NCBI GenBank assembly: GCA_002291945.1
Contig: DBAZ01000067.1
Coordinates: 1 to 64,000, forward strand
Origin: Tepidimonas sp. UBA997
GTDB lineage: Bacteria; Pseudomonadota; Gammaproteobacteria; Burkholderiales; Burkholderiaceae_C
DNA length: 64,000 nt
Direction of reading: 5' to 3'
Numbering within the stretch: position 1 is the first letter of the stretch; the number at the start of each line of letters is the position of its first letter. Of the stretch, positions 7,691 through 18,152 are shown piece by piece. The notes beneath the pieces were generated by a model. The model was not told the origin of the DNA. It did no database searches and worked only from the letters and a program-made list of their open reading frames with translations. The position numbers were made by a program, and so were the translations under genes.

Positions 7691-9844
7691 ATGAGCATTT
7701 CCACCGAAGGCTTTGACATTCAAAAAGGTTCGCAGAGCCTCAGATCGGCAGTGGAATTGCTGTCATCCATGCGGTTCGCCATAGCCTTGCTCGCCGCTAT
7801 CAGCATTGCTTCGGTGGTGGGCACCGTGGTGCTGCAGAACGAGCCCATCAACAACTACATCATCCAGTTTGGGCCATTCTGGTACGAAGTGTTCCGCGTG
7901 CTCGGCCTCTACACGGTCTATAGCGCCTGGTGGTACATCCTGATGTTGGCCATTCTGGTCATCAGCACCTCGCTGTGCATCATGCGCACCACGCCCAAAA
8001 TACTGGTGGACATCCGACAGTACAAGGAAAACATCCGCGAACAAAGCCTGAAGGCGTTTCCGTTCAAGGCGCAGGCCGAGCTGCAGGAGGAGCCCGAGGC
8101 GGCGGCTCGCCGTATCGGTGGCGTGCTGGTGGCTTCGGGCTGGAAGGTGCGGCTGCAAAAGCGCGTCAGCGCCTCCGGTGGCGAAGGCTGGATGGTGGCG
8201 GCCAAAACAGGCGCAGCCAACAAGCTGGGCTATATCGCGGTTCACTCGGCGATCGTGCTGATCTGTGTCGGTGCGTTGCTCGATGGGCCGATGATGGTGC
8301 GTGCGGCCATGCTGCTGACCGGCACCACCCCGCTGGTCGATGGCGAAGGGCTGATCCGCGACGTGCCCGACGAGCACCGCCTGAGCGACCGTACCCCGGC
8401 ATTTCGCGGCAACCTGCTGGTGAACCCGGGTGCCACGGCCGGTACCGCCATTTTGCTGCACCCCAGAGGCATGGTGCTGCAGGAACTGCCGTTCGATATC
8501 GAACTCAAGCAGTTCATCGTCGAGTACCACTCCACGGGCGAGCCCAGCCTGTTTGCCAGTGAAATCCTGATCCACGACCGTTACACCGGCGAAACCCGTG
8601 CCGAGCGGGTGGAGGTCAACCATCCGGTCACGCACCGCGGCGTCACGATCTACCAGTCCAGCTTCGACGATGGCGGCTCGCGGCTCAATCTGCGCGCCGT
8701 GCCCATGGGGCAGGCGGCCAACCCGTTCCTGGTGCAAGGCCGGGTGGGCGAGCACACCTACCTGACCAGGGGCGACCAGCGCATGCGGCTGGAGTTCACC
8801 GCTTTGCGCGTCATCAACGTGGAGAACTTCGCCGATATTGCCGGTGCCGAGGAGGAGGCCCAGCGCGTCGGCTTGCGCGAGCAGATCACGGGCCGTCTGG
8901 GTTCCGGTCACCGCACCTTCACCGAGCGCGAATTGCGCAACGTCGGCCCCAGCGTGACCTACATCCTGCGCGACGAAGCCGGGCAGGCGCAGGAGTTTCA
9001 TAACTACATGTTCCCGATCGACCTCGACGGCAACCGGGTGTTCGTGTTCGGTGTGCGCGACACGCCCCAAGACGATTTCCGCTATCTGCGCCTACCGGTG
9101 GACGAGAACGACCAGATCGATGGTTTCATCCGGCTGCGCACCGCGCTGGCCGACCCCGAGTTGCGGCGCGAAGCGGTGCGGCGCTACGTCGCCGAAGCGG
9201 CCAAGGGTCAGCGCCCGGAACTCAAAGATGCACTGACCGCCTCGTCACAGCGCGCCATCGACCTGTTTGCGGGCCAGGATCCCGAAATGGGGCGCTTGCC
9301 ACAGGGCGCTGCGCCGGTGCTGGGTGGCTTGCAGGCGGTGTCGGCCTTCATGGAAATGAATGTGCCCGAGGGCGATCGGGAGCGTGCTGGTGAGGTCGTC
9401 CTGCGCATCCTCAATGGCACCTTGTACGAATTGCTGCAACTCAGCCGGGAGCGCGAGGGGCTGGCGCGGCTGGAGCGCAACGACCAACTGGCCCAGTTCC
9501 TGATGCTGTCGGTGCTCAGCCTGAGTGACTCGTTCTTCTACCCGGCACCGCTGGTGCTGCTGCTGGAAGGCTTCGATCACATCCAGGCCAGCGTGTTCCA
9601 GGTCGCTCGCGCACCTGGGGCCTCGGTGGTCTATTTCGGCTGCTTGCTGCTGGTGATCGGCCTCTTTGCTATGCTCTACATCCGCGAGCGTCGGGTCTGG
9701 GTCTGGCTGTCGCCCAAGGCAGAAGGCCCGGGCTTGCAAGCCTTGATGGCTTTGTCGTCGAATCGCCAGTTGCTTGCCAACGACAAAGAGTTCGACCAGT
9801 TGAAATCCCGTTTGTTGCTCACAGACCCCGAGGGGAAAACATGA
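7691..9844 (+). CDS. resB: Cytochrome c biogenesis protein ResB (Ccs1)
   Basis: With CcsB it forms the System II synthetase that exports haem and ligates it to apocytochromes c in the periplasm. The 717-residue protein has hydrophobic segments at about 28-47, 69-95 and 181-198 (containing conserved His185 in YIAVHSAIVL), a long periplasmic domain, and a last membrane span near 650-672. The ATG at 7691 was chosen; a TTG three codons upstream is an alternative. Neither has a strong ribosome binding site. The stop overlaps the ccsB start by 4 bases (ATGA), indicating coupled translation. Confidence 0.93.
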   Translation: MSISTEGFDIQKGSQSLRSAVELLSSMRFAIALLAAISIASVVGTVVLQNEPINNYIIQFGPFWYEVFRVLGLYTVYSAWWYILMLAILVISTSLCIMRTTPKILVDIRQYKENIREQSLKAFPFKAQAELQEEPEAAARRIGGVLVASGWKVRLQKRVSASGGEGWMVAAKTGAANKLGYIAVHSAIVLICVGALLDGPMMVRAAMLLTGTTPLVDGEGLIRDVPDEHRLSDRTPAFRGNLLVNPGATAGTAILLHPRGMVLQELPFDIELKQFIVEYHSTGEPSLFASEILIHDRYTGETRAERVEVNHPVTHRGVTIYQSSFDDGGSRLNLRAVPMGQAANPFLVQGRVGEHTYLTRGDQRMRLEFTALRVINVENFADIAGAEEEAQRVGLREQITGRLGSGHRTFTERELRNVGPSVTYILRDEAGQAQEFHNYMFPIDLDGNRVFVFGVRDTPQDDFRYLRLPVDENDQIDGFIRLRTALADPELRREAVRRYVAEAAKGQRPELKDALTASSQRAIDLFAGQDPEMGRLPQGAAPVLGGLQAVSAFMEMNVPEGDRERAGEVVLRILNGTLYELLQLSREREGLARLERNDQLAQFLMLSVLSLSDSFFYPAPLVLLLEGFDHIQASVFQVARAPGASVVYFGCLLLVIGLFAMLYIRERRVWVWLSPKAEGPGLQALMALSSNRQLLANDKEFDQLKSRLLLTDPEGKT

Positions 9845-11202
9845 ACACCCGAACCGAAACCATTGATCTGAAAAAGAGTGATGGCCTTGCCGCCCGCCAG
9901 CCCGGGTATTTTGCGCGTCGCAACTTGTGGGACTGGGCGTTCGCGGCTCTGGTGGTGGCGGGTGGTGCTTATGCCTACTGGCTGTTCAACCCCTACCTGG
10001 ATCGGTACGAGATTGCCATCCTGTTTGGTTCGGTGCCTAGCCTGATCGCCTTGGCCTGGTTCTGGCGCCCCTTGCGGCTGCTGACGGTGGTGGTGGCGGT
10101 GCTCAGCCTGTTGGCCATACGCCTGTACCAGGTGGACGGTGTGGGCGTGGCCGAACGAGGGGAAGAGGTGTTTCTGCTCAAGTTTCTCCTCTCCAGCCAG
10201 ACGGCCATTCTCTGGATGAGCTTGTTGCTCGTCATCAGCACCTTCTTTTACTGGCTGGGGGTGTTCTCGCGCCAAAATGCCGACCACTTCGAATACATCG
10301 GCTCCAAGCTTGCCTGGGCCGCCGTCGCCTTGGGCCTGATCGGTTCTTTCGTGCGCTGGTACGAAACCTATCTGATGGGGCCAGGCCTGGGTTACATGCC
10401 GGTGAGCAACCTCTACGAGGTGTTCATCATGTTCGCCTGGATGACGACGCTCTACTACCTCTATTACGAAGACCGCTACCAGACCCGCCGGATGGGTGCC
10501 TTCGTGATGCTCATCATCGCGGCATCGATCGGTTTTCTGGTCTGGTACATGGTCACCCGTGAAGGCCACCTGATCAAGCCCCTGATCCCGGCACTCGACA
10601 GTTGGTGGATGAAGGTTCACGTTCCCACCAACTTCGTTTCCTACGGCACCTTTGCCATCGCAGCCATGGTCGGGTTTGCCTACCTCATCAAAGAAAGCGC
10701 GACCCAGACCAGTTGGTGGAAGCTGACGCCGTTGTGGCTGATTGGCTCGATTCTGGTGTTCGAACCCTTCCTGTTCCGCCGCGAAGCGGTGGAAGCCGGG
10801 GTCTATTACTGGATTCTGTACTTTGGCGTGTCGGTGCTGATCGTGGGCGGCATACTGTCGCTGCGGCACCGGATTGCAGCCCGTCTGCCGGCGCTGGAGG
10901 TGATGGACGACCTGATGTACCGTGCGATTGCGGTCGGTTTTGTGTTCTTCACCATCGCCACCATCTTGGGTGCTCTGTGGGCGGCTGAAGCCTGGGGCGG
11001 TTACTGGAGTTGGGACCCGAAGGAAACCTGGTCGCTCATCACCTGGTTGGTTTATGCCGGTTGGCTGCACATGCGGCTGATCAAGGGCATGCGCGGCACC
11101 GTGGCGGCCTATTGGGCACTGGTCGGCTTGGCCGTGACCACGTTCACCTTCTTGGGTGTCAACATCTTCCTGAGCGGTTTGCACAGCTACGGAGCCCTCT
11201 GA
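9841..11202 (+). CDS. ccsB: Cytochrome c biogenesis protein CcsB/CcsA (haem-handling)
   Basis: The second half of the System II complex, a polytopic membrane protein of 453 residues. The tryptophan-rich WWD haem-binding motif WGGYWSWDPKETW is at about 386-398, with histidines nearby at about 260 (KVHVPTNF) and 410 (LHMRLIKG) that fit the external haem-ligand positions. It overlaps resB by 4 bases. A hairpin in the 84 bases downstream separates it from the convergent lysA. Confidence 0.95.
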   Translation: MNTRTETIDLKKSDGLAARQPGYFARRNLWDWAFAALVVAGGAYAYWLFNPYLDRYEIAILFGSVPSLIALAWFWRPLRLLTVVVAVLSLLAIRLYQVDGVGVAERGEEVFLLKFLLSSQTAILWMSLLLVISTFFYWLGVFSRQNADHFEYIGSKLAWAAVALGLIGSFVRWYETYLMGPGLGYMPVSNLYEVFIMFAWMTTLYYLYYEDRYQTRRMGAFVMLIIAASIGFLVWYMVTREGHLIKPLIPALDSWWMKVHVPTNFVSYGTFAIAAMVGFAYLIKESATQTSWWKLTPLWLIGSILVFEPFLFRREAVEAGVYYWILYFGVSVLIVGGILSLRHRIAARLPALEVMDDLMYRAIAVGFVFFTIATILGALWAAEAWGGYWSWDPKETWSLITWLVYAGWLHMRLIKGMRGTVAAYWALVGLAVTTFTFLGVNIFLSGLHSYGAL

Positions 11203-11228
11203 CACACGGGTAGGCGTACAAAACCCCC

Positions 11229-11270
11229 AACCCGGTGCCCCCTGCCGCCAGCACGGGCCACCGGGTTATT
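11229..11270. terminator. Probable bidirectional terminator between ccsB and lysA
   Basis: AACCCGGTG (11229-11237) and CACCGGGTT (11259-11267) form a perfect 9-base stem around a 21-base loop. A short T-rich tail follows on the + strand, and on the - strand the stem is followed by GGGGTTTTG. The position between two convergent genes supports a terminator role for both, although the T-runs are weak. Confidence 0.55.
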
Positions 11271-11286
11271 TGTGTCTGAACCGCGC

Positions 11287-12585
11287 TCAGGCAGTGGGCA
11301 GCAGGTGTTCGCCGCGCATCAGGTCGTCGTGGTGTTCGCGCTCGCGGATCAGATGGCACCGAGAGCCATCGACCAACACCTCAACCGCCCGCGGGCGCGA
11401 GTTGTACTGGCTGGCCATGCTCATGCAGTAAGCCCCGGTCGAACACACGGCCAGCAGGTCGCCGCTCTGGACGCTAAGCAGGCGGTCGCGGCCCAGCCAG
11501 TCGCCGCTTTCGCAGACCGGCCCGACCACATCGAACAGCGCACCGGCGCCGGCACGTGGCCGCACCGGCACGATGCCGTGATAGGCCTGATACATGGCCG
11601 GGCGCGGCAGGTCGTTCATCGCTGCATCGACTATCAGGAAGTTCTTCGATGGACCGGGCTTTTCGTACAGTACCTCGGTCACGCAGATACCGGCATTGCC
11701 GACCAGCGAGCGGCCGGGTTCGATCACGAGCTGCTTGTCGCCGTGCCCGCGCCGATCCAGCCGATCCAGCAAGGCCGTCCACAGGGTGTCGGCCTGGGGT
11801 GGCGTGTCGCCCTGATACTCGATGCCCAAGCCGCCGCCAAAATCGATGTGGGACAGCGCAATGCCCTGCGCCTGCAGCGTATCCACCAAGTCCAGCACCC
11901 GTTCCATGGCGTCCAGGAAAGGGGCGGTTTCAGTGATCTGGGAGCCGATGTGGCAGTCTATGCCCTTGATCAGCAGACCGGCGCATTGGGCCGCGTGCAG
12001 GTAGCACGGCAGGGCCTCGGTGTGGGCAATGCCGAATTTGTTGCCCTTCAGGCCGGTGGAGATGTAAGGGTGGGTTTTGGCATCGACATCGGGGTTGACG
12101 CGCAGGCTGATCGGGGCGCGCAGGTCCATCTGCATGGCTACCTCGTTGAGGGTGTCGAGTTCGGCCACGCTTTCGACGTTGAAGCAGCCGATGCCGACTT
12201 GCAAGGCCCGTCGCATGTCGGCCCGGGTTTTGCCGACGCCAGAAAAAATGATGCGCTCGGGCGACACGCCGACCCGCAGGGCACGTTCGAGTTCCCCCCC
12301 GGATACGATGTCGAGTCCGCAACCGGCCTGGACAAAGGTTTGCAGCAGCGCCAGGTTGGGGTTGGCCTTCATGGCGTAGCAGATCAGCGCGGGGCGGCCT
12401 GCCAAAGCGCGCTGGTAAGCTGCCAGGGCCGACAGCATGGCCGCCTTGGAATAGACGAACAGGGGCGTGCCGTGCGCGTGGGCGAGCGCCTGCACGGCAA
12501 GCCCTTCGACCATCAACTGGCCCTGTGCGTAGTGAAAATGGGGGCGGCCCGGCAACACGGGGCTGGCGGTATCAGTGGGGGTCAT
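11287..12585 (-). CDS. lysA: Diaminopimelate decarboxylase
   Basis: Makes L-lysine from meso-diaminopimelate, PLP-dependent. The PLP lysine is Lys73 in [10 protein letters not shown], a glycine loop FGGGLGIEY binds the phosphate, and the late CESGDW motif supplies the active-site Cys from the partner subunit. Length 432 is normal. It lies 19 bases downstream of lptM on the same strand, an arrangement common in proteobacteria where lptM sits beside lysA or dapF. Confidence 0.96.
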   Translation of the reverse strand: MTPTDTASPVLPGRPHFHYAQGQLMVEGLAVQALAHAHGTPLFVYSKAAMLSALAAYQRALAGRPALICYAMKANPNLALLQTFVQAGCGLDIVSGGELERALRVGVSPERIIFSGVGKTRADMRRALQVGIGCFNVESVAELDTLNEVAMQMDLRAPISLRVNPDVDAKTHPYISTGLKGNKFGIAHTEALPCYLHAAQCAGLLIKGIDCHIGSQITETAPFLDAMERVLDLVDTLQAQGIALSHIDFGGGLGIEYQGDTPPQADTLWTALLDRLDRRGHGDKQLVIEPGRSLVGNAGICVTEVLYEKPGPSKNFLIVDAAMNDLPRPAMYQAYHGIVPVRPRAGAGALFDVVGPVCESGDWLGRDRLLSVQSGDLLAVCSTGAYCMSMASQYNSRPRAVEVLVDGSRCHLIREREHHDDLMRGEHLLPTA

Positions 12586-12604
12586 TGCAGATTCGGCAAA
12601 GCGG

Positions 12605-12790
12605 TCAGCGCGTGGGGCTTGTGGGCGCGTGATTCGGGGGGGCGGGCAGGGTCAGCGGGCCTTTTTGCCCACAGCCGCCCAGCAACAAGGCCACGGTCAG
12701 GGCCAGCAAACCCGCGAGGCCCAAGCGGGCACCGGTATGCCAGCTCCTACCAGGGGCAGGCTTGCCTACAATTCGGTACATCTTGAACAT
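12605..12790 (-). CDS. lptM: LPS translocon maturation lipoprotein LptM (YifL)
   Basis: A 61-residue lipoprotein. The hydrophobic segment ends in a lipobox LLGGC with Cys40, followed directly by GQKGPLTLP, the hallmark of LptM, which binds the LptD/LptE translocon in the outer membrane and aids LptD disulfide maturation. The first ATG (12790) lies only 12 bases from the divergent cyaY start; a second ATG at 12781 is also possible. No ribosome binding site is clear for either. The tail is short and Pro-rich, as is usual. Confidence 0.88.
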   Translation of the reverse strand: MFKMYRIVGKPAPGRSWHTGARLGLAGLLALTVALLLGGCGQKGPLTLPAPPNHAPTSPTR

Positions 12791-12802
12791 GAGGGCATTG
12801 TA

Positions 12803-13138
12803 ATGACCGATCTGGAGTACATGGATCGCGCCGAGGCGGTTTTGCAGGCCATTGAGCTGGCCTGCGACCGCATCAACGACGACACCGATGCCGACATCGA
12901 CAACCAGCGCGTCGGCGGCATGATCACGCTGGTCTTTCGCAACGGCAGCCAGATCGTGATCAATCTGCAAAAACCTTTGCACGAAATCTGGCTGGCGGCG
13001 CTCTCGGGCGGCTACCACTACAAGTTCGACGGGCAGCAGTGGCTGGATACCAAAGGGGCAGGCGAATTTTTCACCCATCTGTCGCGTGAGGCATCGGCGC
13101 AGTCGGGCGTCGCCTTGCGCTTCAGTCTGATGGTGTGA
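12803..13138 (+). CDS. cyaY: Frataxin-like iron-binding protein CyaY
   Basis: A 111-residue bacterial frataxin that binds iron and modulates iron-sulfur cluster assembly by IscS. Family features seen are the acidic first helix ([13 protein letters not shown]), [19 protein letters not shown] and the [13 protein letters not shown] segment. A GAGGG element about 7 bases upstream supports the ATG at 12803. Its last 17 bases overlap the convergent mrcA gene. Confidence 0.94.
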   Translation: MTDLEYMDRAEAVLQAIELACDRINDDTDADIDNQRVGGMITLVFRNGSQIVINLQKPLHEIWLAALSGGYHYKFDGQQWLDTKGAGEFFTHLSREASAQSGVALRFSLMV

Positions 13139-15539
13139 ACAGGTCGATGATGCGGCGGCGCTCGCCGTCTTCCATCGGGGTGCTCTCCTCGATCGGGGTG
13201 CCGACTTCGGCGTCGTAGCCTGCCGCGCCAGCGTCGGCCATGCCCAGCGCCGCGACACCCAGCCCCGGCACAAATTCGTCGAAATACCACTCGCCACCCA
13301 CATTCGTGACGCCAGCCGGCGGCGTAGGTGGTTGCACCGGGACGTTCTGAAGCATCTCACCCATGAACTGAATCCAGATCGGCAAAGCCAGTGAGCCGCC
13401 CGTGGCCTGTCGGCCTAGGTTGCGGGGGGTGTCGTACCCCATCCATGAAACAGCCGACAGGGTGGGGTGGAAGCCGGCAAACCAAGCGTCGACCGCGTTA
13501 TTGGTGGTGCCCGTCTTGCCGTAGAGATCAGGCCGCCGCAAGGTAGACTGGGCTCTTGCAGCGGTGCCACTCGACGTGATTTCGTTCAGGAGTTGACGCA
13601 TCACGAAAGCGTTTCTCTCGGAGACCACCCGTTGTGATTCGCTAGGCTGGCGGGGGGGGATGTCCAGCAGAACCTGGCCGCGATGGTCGGTGATGCGGGT
13701 GATCAGGATGGGGGGGACGTAGTGACCGCCGTTGGCAAACACGCTGTAGGCACTGGCCATTTGCAGCGGGGTCACGGCACCTGCCCCCAGTGCCATCGTC
13801 AGAAACGGCGGATGATTGGCTGCTTCAAATCCGAAGCGCGTCACCCACTGTTGGGCACTGGTGGGGCCGACGGCCTTCAGGACGTTGATCGACGTCATGT
13901 TCTTGGAGCGGGCCAGGGCCGTTCTGACCGTCATGGGGCCGTCAAATTTCCCGTCGAAGTTGCGCGGTTCCCAAGCCTTCCCGCCCGTCACTGCGGCGCT
14001 GAAAAACAAGGGCGCATCGTTGACCAGTGTGGAGGGGGTGATACCTCTTTCCAGTGCCGCAGAGTAAATGAAGGGTTTGAAACTGGAGCCCGGTTGGCGC
14101 TGGGATTGAGTGACCCGATTGAACTGATTGCGGTTGAAGTCAAACCCCCCCACCATCGCACGGATGGCACCGGTGCGGGGGTCCATGGCGACGAATGCAG
14201 CTTCCACCGTGGGTGTTTGAGTCAGGTAGTAGCGGTTATTGGCTTCTCGGGCGATCCGCACCACGGCACCCGGGCGAATGCGGAGGTGGGGCGGTGCATT
14301 GTCAGCCAGCCCAGAGCGCACAGGATCGAGCCCTGTGCCTGTGATCTCGATGGGATCGCCTTCGCCACGGCTGACGACCACGCGGCGGTTGCTGGCCTCA
14401 AGCACCACGGCGCTCAGTAAGTCGAGGTTATCACCGGCTGCCTCGATGGCCTCGTCGATGGAGGTCTCTCTTTCGGCCGGGTCTGCGGGCAGATCGATGA
14501 ATCGCTCCGGCCCCCGGTAGAACTGACGACGTTCAAAATGCATGACACCTTGCCTGACGGCTCGAAAGGCGGCGCGCTGTGCGCGGGCATCCACGGTCGT
14601 GTGCACCGACAGTCCGCGCGTGTAGGCTTCTTCGCCGTACATGTCAAAGACGGTCTGGCGAACCATTTCGGCTAGGTAATCGGCGTGCGTGAGCTGTTCG
14701 GCCGTCAGGCGCCGCAAGCGCAGCGGCTCAGTACGGGCCGCCTCGGCCTGTTCGGCCGTGATGAAGCCGTTGTCCAGCATGCGATCAATGATGTGGAGCT
14801 GCCGTACGCGAGCACGGCGCGGGTTGGCAATCGGGTTGAACGCCGAGGGGGCTTTGGGCAAGCCCGCCAGCATCGCGGCTTCTGCGATAGAGAGTTCTTG
14901 CAACGACTTGCCAAAGTACGTTTGAGCGGCAGCGGCAAACCCATAAGAGCGATGACCCAGAAAAATCTGGTTCATGTAGATTTCCAGAATTTGCTCTTTG
15001 GTCAGTAGTCGCTCCAGCTTGAAGGTCAAAAGGACTTCGTAAAACTTTCGGAGGTAGCTTTTGTCATTGGTCAGGTACACATTGCGGGCCACCTGCATGG
15101 TAATGGTGGAAGCCCCCTGGCTTCTTGCATCACTCAAGTTGGCCAGGGCAGCCCGAACGATGCCTCGGTAATCCACACCGCTGTGTTCGAAGAAGCGGGC
15201 GTCCTCGATGGCGAGTACGGCATTGATCATGACCGGCGGAATGTCGTCGAACGGCGTCAGGTTGCGTCGCTCTTGGCCAAATTCACCAATCAGCTCGCCT
15301 CCCGTGGCAAAGACCCGCAGTGGCAGGTTGGGACGATAGTCTGCAAGACCAGTGACATCGGGCAGATTGGGGTAGGCCATGGCCACCGCGATCATGAGTG
15401 CCGCAAAGCCGGCACCGATCAGCCCCAGGATGGCGATTCCCAGTTGGGCCACCCGGTGTGCCCAGGAGCGCTTGGCGGAGCTTTGGCGACGAGGCACATC
15501 AGGGCCGGAGGAGGGTTTTTGGGGGGTTGCTGAAGACAT
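13122..15539 (-). CDS. mrcA: Penicillin-binding protein 1A (bifunctional)
   Basis: A class A PBP that polymerises glycan strands and cross-links peptidoglycan in the periplasm. The 805-residue protein has a cytoplasmic tail, one membrane anchor at about 32-55, a glycosyltransferase domain with catalytic Glu112 in [10 protein letters not shown], and a transpeptidase domain with the SxxK motif SSFK at about 485-488, SKNMTS further on, and KTGTT at about 675-679. It is divergent from the pilM operon, the usual arrangement in beta- and gammaproteobacteria. Confidence 0.95.
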   Translation of the reverse strand: MSSATPQKPSSGPDVPRRQSSAKRSWAHRVAQLGIAILGLIGAGFAALMIAVAMAYPNLPDVTGLADYRPNLPLRVFATGGELIGEFGQERRNLTPFDDIPPVMINAVLAIEDARFFEHSGVDYRGIVRAALANLSDARSQGASTITMQVARNVYLTNDKSYLRKFYEVLLTFKLERLLTKEQILEIYMNQIFLGHRSYGFAAAAQTYFGKSLQELSIAEAAMLAGLPKAPSAFNPIANPRRARVRQLHIIDRMLDNGFITAEQAEAARTEPLRLRRLTAEQLTHADYLAEMVRQTVFDMYGEEAYTRGLSVHTTVDARAQRAAFRAVRQGVMHFERRQFYRGPERFIDLPADPAERETSIDEAIEAAGDNLDLLSAVVLEASNRRVVVSRGEGDPIEITGTGLDPVRSGLADNAPPHLRIRPGAVVRIAREANNRYYLTQTPTVEAAFVAMDPRTGAIRAMVGGFDFNRNQFNRVTQSQRQPGSSFKPFIYSAALERGITPSTLVNDAPLFFSAAVTGGKAWEPRNFDGKFDGPMTVRTALARSKNMTSINVLKAVGPTSAQQWVTRFGFEAANHPPFLTMALGAGAVTPLQMASAYSVFANGGHYVPPILITRITDHRGQVLLDIPPRQPSESQRVVSERNAFVMRQLLNEITSSGTAARAQSTLRRPDLYGKTGTTNNAVDAWFAGFHPTLSAVSWMGYDTPRNLGRQATGGSLALPIWIQFMGEMLQNVPVQPPTPPAGVTNVGGEWYFDEFVPGLGVAALGMADAGAAGYDAEVGTPIEESTPMEDGERRRIIDLFTPSD

Positions 15540-15561
15540 GTACGCTCAGGTGTATCTGGTG

Positions 15562-15567
15562 ATTATA
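15562..15567 (-). promoter_or_regulatory. Candidate -10 box for mrcA
   Basis: A perfect TATAAT on the - strand lies 22 bases upstream of the mrcA ATG in an A/T-rich patch unlike the surrounding DNA. I could not find a good -35 at 16-18 bases, so this is a partial match only. It implies a short leader for mrcA. Confidence 0.4.
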
Positions 15568-15779
15568 AAAAACCATCACAATTCAAGCGTTTGTCTTGCG
15601 TACCTTCTGTGAAAGTTTGTAAAAATCACCAGAAATCGCGGATACTCCAGCGCACGTGATTCGTCTTTTTTTGACAACGCTTGCTAGGGCTGTCTTGTGT
15701 CAAAACGTGTCGATTGCATGGGCTTGCTGATAGGATTGAAACTGAGGAGGCGCGTTGTCGCTTCAACAACACATTGGGG

Positions 15780-16865
15780 GTGGACTTGATCTCACTCGGC
15801 TCTCTCTGGAAACGAGAACCTGCACCGCTTCTGGGTATCGACATCAGTTCGACCTCCCTCAAGCTGGTTGAGTTGCATCGTCATGGTGATGGTGGGCTGA
15901 CGGTTCAGCATTGCGCCATCGAACCTCTCGATCGTGGCTGGGTCAACGAAGGTCACGTCGAAAAGTTTGACGAAGTGGCCGAAGCCTTGCGCCGTCTGGT
16001 CAAGAAGTCCGGGAGCAAGACCAAAAATGTGGCGATGGCTCTGCCCGGTTCGGCGGTGATTACCAAAAAAATCAATCTGCCGGCGGGCTTGAGCGAAGAT
16101 GTCCTGGAAATGCAGGTCGAAAGTGAGGCCGCGCAGTACATTCCGTTTCCTCTGGCCGAAGTGAGTCTGGACTTTTGTGTCATGGGGCCGGCGGCCAACA
16201 TGCCGGATTACGTGGAAGTTCTCCTGGCGGCTTCTCGCAAGGAAAAGGTGTCCGATCGGCAAGGGCTTGCCGAAGCCGCAGGGCTGAATCCGGTGGTTTT
16301 GGATGTGGAGTCCTTTGCTTCGCGCCTAGCGGCTTCCCGCATGATCGACACCTTGCCCAACCGGGGCAAAAACATGCTGATTGCCTTGTTCGAACTGGGC
16401 TCGCTGACGTCCCGTCTGCAAGTCATCCGCAACAACGAGATGATCTACGAGCGTGACCAGAATTTCGGGGGGGCACAGCTCACCAACCTGATCGCACGTC
16501 ACTATGCGATGCCCGTGGATGAGGCGGAATCCAAAAAGAAAAGCAAATCCCTTCCTGCGGACTACCAGGAAGCTGTGCTCGCCCCCTTCATGGACGGCAT
16601 GGGCCAGGATATGGGGCGCGCCCTGCAGTTCTTCTTTACCAGCACCCCCCACAACAAGGTGGATCATGTGTTGCTTTCGGGCGGATCGGCGGCCCTGCCA
16701 GGGATGGATGTCGCGGTGATGAATCAGACCTCTTTCCCATGCAGGATCGTCAATGCTTTTGAGGGCATGGGGTTGAGCGCACAGGTGTCGGCGACACGTG
16801 CAAGCGCCGAAGGCACCTCTTATCTGGTCGCCACCGGTCTGGCGATGCGGAGGTTCGACCAATGA
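15780..16865 (+). CDS. pilM: Type IV pilus inner-membrane platform protein PilM
   Basis: An actin-like cytoplasmic ATPase-fold protein that binds the N-terminus of PilN and forms the inner-membrane alignment complex of type IV pili. LLGIDISSTSLKLVEL near the N-terminus is the first nucleotide-binding motif, and VLLSGGSAALPGM near residue 300 is the late one. I chose the GTG at 15780 (361 residues); TTG 15786 is a close alternative and would start at MISLGSLW. The stop overlaps pilN by 4 bases. A TTGACA at 15671-15676 could be a -35 element, but no clear -10 follows. Confidence 0.93.
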   Translation: MDLISLGSLWKREPAPLLGIDISSTSLKLVELHRHGDGGLTVQHCAIEPLDRGWVNEGHVEKFDEVAEALRRLVKKSGSKTKNVAMALPGSAVITKKINLPAGLSEDVLEMQVESEAAQYIPFPLAEVSLDFCVMGPAANMPDYVEVLLAASRKEKVSDRQGLAEAAGLNPVVLDVESFASRLAASRMIDTLPNRGKNMLIALFELGSLTSRLQVIRNNEMIYERDQNFGGAQLTNLIARHYAMPVDEAESKKKSKSLPADYQEAVLAPFMDGMGQDMGRALQFFFTSTPHNKVDHVLLSGGSAALPGMDVAVMNQTSFPCRIVNAFEGMGLSAQVSATRASAEGTSYLVATGLAMRRFDQ

Positions 16866-17458
16866 TTCGCATCAATCTTCTGCCCCACCGCGAACTGGCC
16901 CGAAAAAAGAAGAAAGAGCTGTTTTTTGTTCACCTGGGTTTTGCCCTGCTCGCTGGTGCGGCCATTTCTGCAGCTATTTACACCTTTTTTGATCTGCGTA
17001 TTTCGGCCCAGCAGCAGCGCAATGAGTTCATTCGTGCCGAAATTCGCCAACTGGACGCCCAGATTCGAGATATCAACACGTTGCAGCAGGAGATCAATGC
17101 CCTGCGATCGCGTCAGGCCGCTGTTGAAGGGCTGCAAGCGGACCGTAACCTTCCGGTTCATTTGCTCGACGAGATGGTGGCTCAGTTGCCCGAGGGGGTT
17201 TACCTGAGAAACCTGCGCCAGGAGGACATGGCCATCACATTGACCGGGGTGGCGCAGTCGCAGGAGCGCGTTTCGGAATTGTTGCGTAACTTGTCCACCC
17301 GCAGCGAGTGGCTGACGCAACCTCAACTGGTTGAAATCACGTCTGCCATGGTCACGCTTTCCCAGCGTGATCAACGACGCGTTTTCAATTTTTCCATCCG
17401 TGTGACGCTGACCAGAGGGCCTTCTGCATCCGCGTCAACGCCGGACGCCAGGCTCTGA
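16862..17458 (+). CDS. pilN: Type IV pilus assembly protein PilN
   Basis: A bitopic inner-membrane protein of 198 residues. The N-terminus MIRINLLPHRE is the classic PilN peptide that inserts into PilM. A membrane span covers about residues 21-42, followed by a coiled-coil region (EIRQLDAQIRDINTLQQEI) and a periplasmic ferredoxin-like domain that pairs with PilO. It is translationally coupled to pilM. Confidence 0.95.
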   Translation: MIRINLLPHRELARKKKKELFFVHLGFALLAGAAISAAIYTFFDLRISAQQQRNEFIRAEIRQLDAQIRDINTLQQEINALRSRQAAVEGLQADRNLPVHLLDEMVAQLPEGVYLRNLRQEDMAITLTGVAQSQERVSELLRNLSTRSEWLTQPQLVEITSAMVTLSQRDQRRVFNFSIRVTLTRGPSASASTPDARL

Positions 17459-17480
17459 TTGCCAAGGACCGGGGAGTACC

Positions 17481-18152
17481 ATGGCGAAAAATGCATCTAA
17501 AAACGCGATCGACTTGGCTCGGCTGCAAGCCGACATCGCCAGTCAGTTCCGGGGCCTTGACCCCAACGACCCGTCTCGCTGGCCCGCTGTTCCGCGCAAC
17601 CTGTTGCTGGTGGTTCTGGCGGCTGCGGTAGTGGGCGCACTGTGGTATGCCCTACTGAGTGACATGGGTGTTCGGCTCGACACGGAGCGAAGCCAGGAAA
17701 CGCAGCTCAGAGCCGAGTACACCCGCAAGTTGGGACAGGCCGTGAATCTCGACGAGTTGCGTTCCCAACTGGAGCAAGTCCGTCAGTACGTGGCCCAGCT
17801 GGAGAAGCAGTTGCCTAGCCGCGCGGAAATGGACGCCTTGCTTTCTGACATCAATCAGGCCGGTCTTGGGCGCAGCCTTCAATTCGAGTTGTTTCGGCCA
17901 GGTCAGACCATCATTCGTGACTTTTATGCCGAGCTTCCCATTGCCGTCAGGGTTTCGGGCAGTTACCACGACATCGGGATGTTCGTCTCCGACATTTCGC
18001 ACTTGTCCAGGATCGTGACCATCAACAACATCTCGCTTGAGCCGGTGCAAAACCGACCCGATGCCCTGATCATGAACGCCACGGCCAAAACGTTTCGCTA
18101 TCTGGACGCTGATGAAATAGCGCAGCAAAGCGCGGCAGGGAGTCGCCCATGA
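17481..18152 (+). CDS. pilO: Type IV pilus assembly protein PilO
   Basis: The PilN partner of the pilus alignment complex, 223 residues. A membrane span lies at about 34-55, then a coiled coil (LDELRSQLEQVRQYVAQLEKQ, about residues 91-110) and a periplasmic domain with FRPGQTIIRDFYAELPI and a VSGSYHDIGMFVSDISHL segment, both diagnostic of PilO. It starts 22 bases after pilN with a GGGGAG-like ribosome site and overlaps pilP by 4 bases. Confidence 0.94.
   Translation: MAKNASKNAIDLARLQADIASQFRGLDPNDPSRWPAVPRNLLLVVLAAAVVGALWYALLSDMGVRLDTERSQETQLRAEYTRKLGQAVNLDELRSQLEQVRQYVAQLEKQLPSRAEMDALLSDINQAGLGRSLQFELFRPGQTIIRDFYAELPIAVRVSGSYHDIGMFVSDISHLSRIVTINNISLEPVQNRPDALIMNATAKTFRYLDADEIAQQSAAGSRP

Noticed and set aside
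9676..11205. 509-codon open frame antisense to ccsB
   Set aside because: The composition is His/Gln/Glu-rich with no family resemblance, and it covers a certain membrane-protein gene.
11272..12786. 504-codon open frame antisense to lysA
   Set aside because: Shadow of lysA, which has all its catalytic motifs.
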